This document shows, piece after piece, positions 15,407 to 21,244 of a DNA stretch of 21,244 bases. This DNA is from a virus. The stretch's first letter is position 1; the number at the start of each line of letters is the position of its first letter. The notes under the pieces are model-generated. The model was given only the letters and a program-made list of their open reading frames with translations, ran no database searches and was not told where the DNA came from. The position numbers and the translations under genes were made by a program. The DNA is taken from positions 1-21,244 of IMG/VR virus record IMGVR_UViG_3300044843_000463. One strand, written 5' to 3'.

Positions 15407-18289
15407 TCAGGTTCCTGTGCGAAGAAATGCCGCCCTGGCGCGCTGCAGCACGGCGCGAGCGCTTTCACGCCCAATCGAGGCGCGGTTGCCGCCCTGGTTC
15501 GGGTAGGCCGTGCCGCCGCCGCGCGTGGCCACGGACGCCCACTCCAGTGCGATGTCGTCCAGCGCCGCGTTGATGTTGTTGTTCTTGCCGCGCAGGTATG
15601 CCGCCAACGCCGGCCGCTTGCTCCCGATCATCAGCTGCACGGCCAGCCGGTCCTGAACAGCCGGACTCATCACCGTGTCGTTGGAAACGCCGGCCTCCCG
15701 AGCAGCGAGCTCCAGCGTTCGTGGGATGAACTGGTATGCACCGAGAGCGTTGTACCCGCGTCGTTGATAGGCCTTCCACTGCGCCAGGGTCATGCGGCTC
15801 AGCCCTGGGATGCCGCCCGGCGTGTCACCAGCCATGCCACGGTTGGCCGAATCCCATCCGCCTTCGCCACTGCGCAACAGCGCCAGCACAGGCGCAAACG
15901 GGCGGACGTCGGTCACAGCCCTATCCATAAAAGGGCCTCCGCCATTCCGGCCGCCCCCTTCTCTCATGGCAACCATGGGCGCCGCCGTTGCTGCCGTGGT
16001 GCCCGTCAGCGCATTGAAGAACCAGCCCATGGTCGAGGCGATTGGGCTGGGCGGTGCCGCAGCAGCTCGCTCAGCGCCGATCACGCCTTGGGCATCACGA
16101 CTGCTGCGCAGCAGGCGTTTCCGCACATCAGGCGCGATCTTGTAGGTCGGGAAGTTCTCGGCTTCACGCAACAACCACTGGCCCACGTTGTTGCCGTAGC
16201 CCGCGTCGCGCGCGGCGCGAATCACTGCCGCGCTGGGCGCCTGACCGTTGTAGACCCTGGCAACCTCCTCCTGCACGCTCGGCAGCGCCAGCACTGGCTG
16301 ACCGCTCTGCAGTAGCTCCTTGCGTCTTGGCAGGTTGTCGAGCTGGCCCGATGGGTAAACCGTTGGCGCCGGTTTGGCGGGTGTGCCGGCGCCGCTGCCG
16401 CCGGTCCGTGGTGGCCGTGCCTTGCCACTCACGGAAGGCTGGTTGGTTTGGTCGGAGCCAGGGAACAGGCGATCGAAGTTTTCCTTGTCGTTCTTGCCGT
16501 ACTCCTCGAGGGCGCGACTGGCCACGCTTGTGATCTCAGGGACAGTCAGGCTCGCGCCCTTCTTTTTGGTGGCCTCTGCAATCCGGGCGTAGACGTGCGC
16601 CTGGTACGCCGACAGCTGCAACTGCGCTGAGCGGGCAATGTCGGCGTCGCCCCAGGCCAGCAGGCTGGTGATGTCTGAACCACGAAGCGATGCTTCCGTC
16701 ACGTCCGTGGGATAGGCCCACCGCAGGCGGCTCTTGATCGCCGCAGTGATCAGCGGGGTTACGAGATGGCCGGGCACATCGTCTTTCTCCTTCTCCTTGG
16801 AGCGGTAGATGTCGGCAAACCGCTGGCGCACCTGAGCCCGGTCTTGAGGAGCCACGTTGGTGATGTTTGCCTCAAGCTCTCGGGTGGCTGCTTCTGGATC
16901 CCACAAGGGGCCCACGCGCCCCTGCATGTCCATCAGCAGCGCATCCATGCCGGATCGGTCGTAACTGCGCCCTGCCACCGCATCGAGCGTGCTGCTCATG
17001 TTCTTGGTGGACTCCATCAGGCGGTTCAGCGGCACGCCCGCCCGCTGGTATTTCCTCACCAAATTGTTGATTGCCTGGCCGCGCTCCGGGCCGTCTGGCA
17101 TCCCCTGGGTGACAACAGCCAGCTCAGACTCGAAGGTCTGGACTCCTTGATCGGCCGCGCGCTGCTGCTGCTGCCATGTCGCCTGGGCAATCTTGTTGCC
17201 CTCCTCAAACATCTCAATGCCATAGAACTCACCAGCCAGCGCCCTGCGCCCGTTCTTGTCCGGCGGCCCAACCTCAGTGGACAGCAGGATCCGCTTGAGC
17301 TCAGGGTTGCCGCTGAGCTCTGCCATCTCTGCCAACCGGACAAACATCTGCCGCTTCAGGGCGCTCGGCTCGCCAGTGATGCCGGTTTCGTTTGCCAGAC
17401 GGTCACCCGTTTGGGCCGCCAGGATCTGGATGCCGCGCTCCCATGCCGCACGGTCCTTGCCAAGCTGCGCAACCCTCTTGATCTGCCGGCCGCTGACGGG
17501 ATCGAACTCAGTCCATTCGATTTCGCCTGAAGTGCGCGCCCGCTCGTAAATCGCGCCCACCTCTACTGACGCCTGCCGCCAAGAGGTTTCCTTGAGGTGC
17601 TTGACCCGATCATCAACATGCCGCTCGTAGAGCTTCATGCCGGCCTGGCCGATCTGCGGCAGGACGTGCTCAATGAAGCCAGGCGACCCTTCGTTCAGCC
17701 CAAAACGCTGCACGACATCCTGAACCGCTTGCGCCTCGATCCGCTTCAACTCCGGCGAGCCGATGTCCAGCTCGGCCACGTTGGGGGTGTTGCGATAGCG
17801 GTCCATCACGGCCGGCAGGATCCTCTGGCCTGCGACGCGCGCCAGTGAGTTTTGACGACCGCCTTCTCGGAACGGGTTGACCCGATCCATCATCATTGCC
17901 GCGATCGGATCGGCCTTGTCGAGCTTGCGGTTTTCGGCGGCGTACTGGGCCTGTGATTGCTGCATCTGCTGGTTGGCCAGCACTGCTGCACGCATGGCCT
18001 CGCTGCGGCCCTTCTCGTACTCAGAGCTGGCGTAGAGCTCAAGCCCAGCGCCGCCCAGCTGCACCAGATCACGACTGAATGGCGCCAGGGCCTGTGCCAG
18101 CTCTTGCCACTGGTTGACGCCACCGACATTGCCGCCGCTGCCCTGGCCGATTGTGCGGATGCCGCCAGGGTTGGGCATCATCTGCAGCTGGGCTGGCGCG
18201 GCCACGTTCTGCTGGGCAGGACGAATAAACGCATCAACCGGGCGTGCTGCCGGGATGATCTGGTTCTGGCCGAGGTCGCTGCGTGTCAT
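15407..18289 (-). CDS. Internal virion protein (960 residues) with C-terminal lambda-lysozyme-like (GH104-like) domain
   Basis: Start ATG at 18289 overlaps the upstream stop (ATGA), with AAAGGCG just before it. The first 780 or so residues are Gln/Arg-rich and helical, like internal core proteins that line the ejection tunnel (T7 gp15/gp16). Residues about 797-955 form a peptidoglycan-hydrolase domain: LALLRSGEGGWDSANRG with likely catalytic E809, NALGAYQFIPRTLELA near 850 and LEWASVATRGGG near 915. These match the SEGT, GAGRYQ and IWASLP blocks of phage lambda R, a lytic transglycosylase of family GH104. T7 gp16 instead carries a transglycosylase domain at its N-terminus, so here the wall-piercing domain is at the other end and of another subtype. 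The expected role is local wall opening at DNA entry. Domain call strong, core-protein role inferred from gene order. Confidence 0.88.
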   Translation of the reverse strand: MTRSDLGQNQIIPAARPVDAFIRPAQQNVAAPAQLQMMPNPGGIRTIGQGSGGNVGGVNQWQELAQALAPFSRDLVQLGGAGLELYASSEYEKGRSEAMRAAVLANQQMQQSQAQYAAENRKLDKADPIAAMMMDRVNPFREGGRQNSLARVAGQRILPAVMDRYRNTPNVAELDIGSPELKRIEAQAVQDVVQRFGLNEGSPGFIEHVLPQIGQAGMKLYERHVDDRVKHLKETSWRQASVEVGAIYERARTSGEIEWTEFDPVSGRQIKRVAQLGKDRAAWERGIQILAAQTGDRLANETGITGEPSALKRQMFVRLAEMAELSGNPELKRILLSTEVGPPDKNGRRALAGEFYGIEMFEEGNKIAQATWQQQQRAADQGVQTFESELAVVTQGMPDGPERGQAINNLVRKYQRAGVPLNRLMESTKNMSSTLDAVAGRSYDRSGMDALLMDMQGRVGPLWDPEAATRELEANITNVAPQDRAQVRQRFADIYRSKEKEKDDVPGHLVTPLITAAIKSRLRWAYPTDVTEASLRGSDITSLLAWGDADIARSAQLQLSAYQAHVYARIAEATKKKGASLTVPEITSVASRALEEYGKNDKENFDRLFPGSDQTNQPSVSGKARPPRTGGSGAGTPAKPAPTVYPSGQLDNLPRRKELLQSGQPVLALPSVQEEVARVYNGQAPSAAVIRAARDAGYGNNVGQWLLREAENFPTYKIAPDVRKRLLRSSRDAQGVIGAERAAAAPPSPIASTMGWFFNALTGTTAATAAPMVAMREGGGRNGGGPFMDRAVTDVRPFAPVLALLRSGEGGWDSANRGMAGDTPGGIPGLSRMTLAQWKAYQRRGYNALGAYQFIPRTLELAAREAGVSNDTVMSPAVQDRLAVQLMIGSKRPALAAYLRGKNNNINAALDDIALEWASVATRGGGTAYPNQGGNRASIGRESARAVLQRARAAFLRTGT

Positions 18290-19140
18290 TCGCCTTTACC
18301 CTTGCCGCCGCCGCTGCCCTTGCCGACCTTGCTGCCGCCGCCGGTGTACGACTTCAGCGTGGAATAGGTGCTGATCCCTGTTTGCACGCCGCTCAGCACC
18401 GCGCCGCCAATGCGCAGTGCCGCCGCGGCACCGCTAGGACCGGAGCCTGTCATCGTTGGCGCCGGCGCCTCGAGGAGCGCTGGCAATGGCGCGAACGGCG
18501 CCACCGGCTCCATGTACGGCTGCATCTCGTAGAAGGTCTGCGAGTTGTACCGACTCAGGTACTCAGCCACCTGCCCCGCCTGCTCGCGGGTGTACTGCCT
18601 GGTGCGGAACCCTTCGTTGATCTGTTGGATCGTCTGGTAGTCGCCCACCTGGCGCACGTAGTCGTTGATCATCCGGTCAACTGACGCACCGGCCTGATCG
18701 CTTGCCATCGCCCGCCCGCGTGCTTTCAGGGCGGCAACCTGATACTGCTGCATGGCCACGGCCTCACGCATTGAGGCTTCGCTGGCCTGCTGGCTCATCG
18801 CTTCGCTGCTGCTCACATAGGCGGCACCAGCTGCGGCCCGCGTCTCGCCAACCAGATCCGCCTGCGCGATCGCCTTCAGCGTTTCGTAGTTCCGCAAGCT
18901 GCGGCTGTACGCCAGGTTCTGGTTGTAGTTGACCGTCTCCTGCCAGTAGTTGTACTGGGAGTTGGCATCAGCAACCCTGGCGCTGAAGCCGGCCTGCCAC
19001 CTGGCGAACTCAGTGTTGGCGTTCTGGAACGCCACCTGATTCATGTAGTCCTGTTTGGCGGCAGCACTCTCGGCGCTGGCCCCAACGGCTCCGAGGATGG
19101 CCTGTGCGCCGCCAACGGCAAGGGCGAAGGGGAAGACCAT
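18286..19140 (-). CDS. Internal virion protein, T7 gp14-like
   Basis: A 284-residue protein in the gp14 position, between the gp13-like gene and the first giant. It starts with a hydrophobic Ala/Gly-rich segment (PFALAVGGAQAILGAVGASA), continues as a long Gln/Ala/Tyr-rich helical region (QYNYWQETVNYNQNLAYSRS, YVSSSEAMSQQASEASMREA, RTRQYTREQAG) and ends in a Gly/Lys-rich tail (GGGSKVGKGSGGGKGKGE). This pattern is characteristic of the T7 gp14 family, which forms the outer-membrane part of the DNA ejection channel. GGAGGG (complement 19148-19153) supports ATG at 19140, which shares one base with the preceding stop. The 4-base overlap with the 960-residue gene implies coupling. Confidence 0.85.
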   Translation of the reverse strand: MVFPFALAVGGAQAILGAVGASAESAAAKQDYMNQVAFQNANTEFARWQAGFSARVADANSQYNYWQETVNYNQNLAYSRSLRNYETLKAIAQADLVGETRAAAGAAYVSSSEAMSQQASEASMREAVAMQQYQVAALKARGRAMASDQAGASVDRMINDYVRQVGDYQTIQQINEGFRTRQYTREQAGQVAEYLSRYNSQTFYEMQPYMEPVAPFAPLPALLEAPAPTMTGSGPSGAAAALRIGGAVLSGVQTGISTYSTLKSYTGGGSKVGKGSGGGKGKGE

Positions 19141-19598
19141 CAGGCTGCCCTCCAGAAGTGGCAGAACAGCTGGCAGCTGCGCCCCATCGGCTCAGGTGTG
19201 TCGATCGTGAACCCGAGATGCCGCAGCCATCGCAGCGTGGTCAGGTTGCTCGCCAGCGCCCAGTTCTCCAGATACCGGAAGCCGTGCCGCTCGAACAGCG
19301 AATCCACCCACCGCCGGCCTTCCCGCAGAAACTGACGCCGATTGCCGGCAGTGGCCAACAGCTCATCGGTGGCCAGCAGCCAGATCACGCTGCCCCCGTC
19401 GCCGCCGACGCCACAGATGCCCACAGCGCTCCCGTCTTCTGCAGCTATGCAACGACAGATTGAGGACATGCGCCAGCTCTCTTGCACGGCCAATTCTGCC
19501 GTCAGCTGGTGGCTGTAGAGGACTTCCAGCCGATCCTGGTAACGCATCCGCTCGGCAATGCGCTGCACCCCTGCAGGTGTTGGTTCAATCCACCTCAT
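19140..19598 (-). CDS. GNAT-fold internal virion protein, T7 gp13-like
   Basis: A 152-residue protein (T7 gp13 has 138) between TTB and the gp14-like gene, the exact place of T7 gene 13. The start is ATG at 19598, because it overlaps the TTB stop (ATGA) and has GAGGAG (complement 19605-19610) just upstream. A longer frame from 19643 would cut into TTB and lacks this support. It has an acetyltransferase-like plan: a strand with GSAVGICGVGG at about 56-66, helix LREGRRWVDSLFERHGF (91-107), and YLENWALASNLTTLRWLRHL with GFTID (109-133), the typical N...L...LGF end of GNAT proteins. T7 gp13 is needed for virion assembly and its enzymatic activity is unproven, so catalysis should not be assumed here. 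Confidence 0.87.
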   Translation of the reverse strand: MRWIEPTPAGVQRIAERMRYQDRLEVLYSHQLTAELAVQESWRMSSICRCIAAEDGSAVGICGVGGDGGSVIWLLATDELLATAGNRRQFLREGRRWVDSLFERHGFRYLENWALASNLTTLRWLRHLGFTIDTPEPMGRSCQLFCHFWRAA

Positions 19599-21244
19599 TG
19601 CAGGCTCCTCGCCTGGCCGGTCATCAGGCCCACCCACTCGCACGAACTGAACTTGCAGGGGTGTGGCGTGTCGTTCAGCAGCTCAACGACGCAGTTTTCG
19701 CCGCGACTGTTGATCGGGATGCGGAACACCCCCTCGGCGTAACGCATCGCCTCGGCCTCGGCCTGGTTCAGCGAGCTGCCGATCAGCGAATTGCGGCTGC
19801 CCAGAATCGTGCCATCAAACGTATAAGTGGCCGCATCGCGCCGTTCCGCCATCACCTGCACCCTAAAATAAAAGGTTTCGTGGTAACGCAACTTGGCATG
19901 ACGCACTTGCGTTCTCATCACATTGGCTGCAGTCTTGCCGCCGCCGATGTCCCGATACAGCTTGAATCGCGTGAAGCGATAGCGGAAGGTGAACGCCTCC
20001 CCGAAGAACACCGGCGCCGTGCTCCAGTTGCCAAATGCTGTGATCGTGTTGCCGCTGCTTGCCTGCCCCAGCAGCACGCCACCGTTGACGGTCGCAGTCC
20101 AACCGCTCCATGCCTGCGTCAGCGCTTGGATGGTGTACGGCAGCGTCCAGGTGGTGGTGTTCTGCACAGCGTTGTAGGTGCCGGCCGCCACGCGCAGCGC
20201 CACAGGCGTCGCCGTGGTTGTGGTCACCGTCCGATCCAGCAGCAGCAGCGATGGGCTTGGGCTGGCACTGGTCATCCGGTCGGTCACTGGCATCGACTCC
20301 AGCCAGACCTCCGTCCCGTACCGCACCAACAGGTACAGCACTTCCTCCACGCACAGGATCGAGAGGATCTCGTCAGCCCCGCTCAGCTCCCAGTGGCTCC
20401 AGCTGGACTGGGCGCGTTCCACACCGCCACCGGTGTTGCGGTAGAGGTATTTGTAGACGTAGATCCGTTTCTGGTAACCGCTGGCGCTTGAGATAGCAAA
20501 CCAAGCATTGCCCGTATCATTAGCCGTCAGCTTGAATGTCCCGGATGGGATGTAGCTGGACACTGCCATCGTTAGATCCGACGCATCCGCAATCAGCGCA
20601 GTGCCCGCGCCGCGCACACTGAACTCGCGGAACTGACTCCACTGCCCGTTGGCCATGCAGAACACAATCGTGCCCTGCACCGGAATCGGCCGGCAGTTGG
20701 GATCCATCTCGTAGCTGGTCAGCACCGTGATCTGCGCTGTGCTGGGTGTCAGCACGGTTTCAGCAGCGTTGAACCGGAACTGGATCTGATCGGAAAAGAT
20801 GATCAGCTCGTCCTGGTACGGCACGGCGTACCGCAGCACGCTCACCCGGTTGTTGCTGGCCGCAAGGTCGATCGGGTCTGAATCCAGAATCGCCGTGACC
20901 GTTTCCGGGAAGAACTCAAAGAAGTCCCGCGCCCGGCTGAGGATCACGTTCTCGTCTGCCAGGAACCCGAGCCGGTTCTTGTAGATGAAAACGTCCTGGA
21001 TCGGCTGGCCGATGAACGATGGATCCGGTGCCGTCTCGTAGTCGCCGGCCGTGCGCTGCCCCCAGGTGGGGATCGTCACGCCGCTCACGATGGCGCCATT
21101 GGCCGGGCCAAACCAGAACGCGCCGGTTGGCAGCCGCACCAACAGATGCGGCATCGTGCCCTGATCAATCCGGTACTCAACGCCGGGGCTGACCGTTTCC
21201 TGCCAGCTGCCCTCGCCAAACGTGCCGCTGCGGCAGGTGAAGGA
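19595..21244 (-). CDS. Tail tubular protein B (nozzle protein, T7 gp12-like), 5'-partial
   Basis: The frame is open to the right edge, so only the last 549 residues are visible (T7 gp12 has about 794). Recognisable blocks are TWGQRTAGDYETAPDPSFIG and QDVFIYKNRLGFLADENVIL with SRARDFFEFFPET (the core of the TTB family), YQDELIIFSD.IQFRF, a run from ALIADASDLTMAV, the WSHWELSG and LYLLVRYG beta-propeller-like stretches, and a C-terminal NSRGENCVVELLNDTPHPCK.SSCEW..LMTG block. TTB forms the tip of the short tail, on which fibers and the ejected core converge. The ATG within the frame at 21154 is internal; upstream residues such as GEGSWQETVSPGVEYRIDQG continue the conserved sequence. It overlaps the gp13-like gene by 4 bases. 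Confidence 0.95.
   Translation of the reverse strand, partial: SFTCRSGTFGEGSWQETVSPGVEYRIDQGTMPHLLVRLPTGAFWFGPANGAIVSGVTIPTWGQRTAGDYETAPDPSFIGQPIQDVFIYKNRLGFLADENVILSRARDFFEFFPETVTAILDSDPIDLAASNNRVSVLRYAVPYQDELIIFSDQIQFRFNAAETVLTPSTAQITVLTSYEMDPNCRPIPVQGTIVFCMANGQWSQFREFSVRGAGTALIADASDLTMAVSSYIPSGTFKLTANDTGNAWFAISSASGYQKRIYVYKYLYRNTGGGVERAQSSWSHWELSGADEILSILCVEEVLYLLVRYGTEVWLESMPVTDRMTSASPSPSLLLLDRTVTTTTATPVALRVAAGTYNAVQNTTTWTLPYTIQALTQAWSGWTATVNGGVLLGQASSGNTITAFGNWSTAPVFFGEAFTFRYRFTRFKLYRDIGGGKTAANVMRTQVRHAKLRYHETFYFRVQVMAERRDAATYTFDGTILGSRNSLIGSSLNQAEAEAMRYAEGVFRIPINSRGENCVVELLNDTPHPCKFSSCEWVGLMTGQARSLQ

Noticed and set aside
15314-16315. Plus-strand open frame of 333 residues
   Set aside because: Antisense to the lysozyme-domain end of the 960-residue gene and across a real gene boundary; no motif.
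19140-19643. Longer start (19643) for the gp13-like gene
   Set aside because: It would overlap TTB by 49 bases; the ATG at 19598 has a GAGGAG site and an ATGA overlap.
19460-20491. Plus-strand open frame of 343 residues
   Set aside because: Antisense to tail tubular protein B and the gp13-like gene; compositionally a shadow.

Overview
The window is a stretch of a short-tailed (podovirus) phage genome of the T7 supergroup, or of an integrated prophage of that type. No host gene, tRNA, integrase or attachment site is visible. The strongest anchor is the large terminase subunit, which follows T7 gp19 along its whole length (588 against about 586 residues). The other virion genes fall in T7 order. 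Base composition is GC-rich, roughly 60 percent by eye. The host cannot be fixed; a GC-rich aquatic bacterium, possibly a picocyanobacterium, is only a guess from the style of the 269-residue protein and the fiber.

Layout. The main block, about 2314 to 21244, is one tightly packed minus-strand transcription unit read right to left: tail tubular protein B (start outside the window), a T7 gp13-like GNAT-fold protein, a gp14-like core protein, three giant internal/ejection proteins (960, 1751 and 1165 residues), a tail fiber, two small membrane proteins (holin candidates), a two-domain beta-rich structural protein, an L,D-transpeptidase (YkuD)-type protein and a probable small terminase subunit. 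Most junctions are ATGA/GTGA overlaps or gaps of 2 to 5 bases, so translational coupling is expected. The left 2.3 kb is on the plus strand: two small unidentified genes, a 98-base intergenic region with a very strong hairpin, and terL. terL is therefore convergent with, and overlaps by 11 bases, the end of the minus-strand operon. Portal, scaffold, capsid and tail tubular protein A would be expected beyond the right edge if the T7 order continues.

How the genes work together. TerS and TerL package DNA. TTB and the fiber form the tail nozzle and receptor-binding part. The gp13/gp14-like proteins and the three giants would form the internal core that is ejected on infection. One giant carries a lambda-lysozyme-like (GH104-like) domain for piercing the wall. 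The 1751-residue protein carries ParB-like, ADP-ribosyltransferase-like and HExxH metallopeptidase-like modules, the hallmark of phage polyvalent proteins, which suggests effectors delivered with the DNA. The small membrane proteins and the YkuD-type enzyme are the best lysis candidates.

Most notable: the polyvalent giant in the place of T7 gp15/gp16; terL inverted relative to the rest of its module; a 14-bp stem with a C(UUCG)G loop that covers the terL ribosome-binding site ahead of a TTG start; and a fiber built from a T7 gp17 N-terminus, about 17 YadA-like repeats and a self-cleaving S74 chaperone. No stretch longer than 300 bases lacks a gene.
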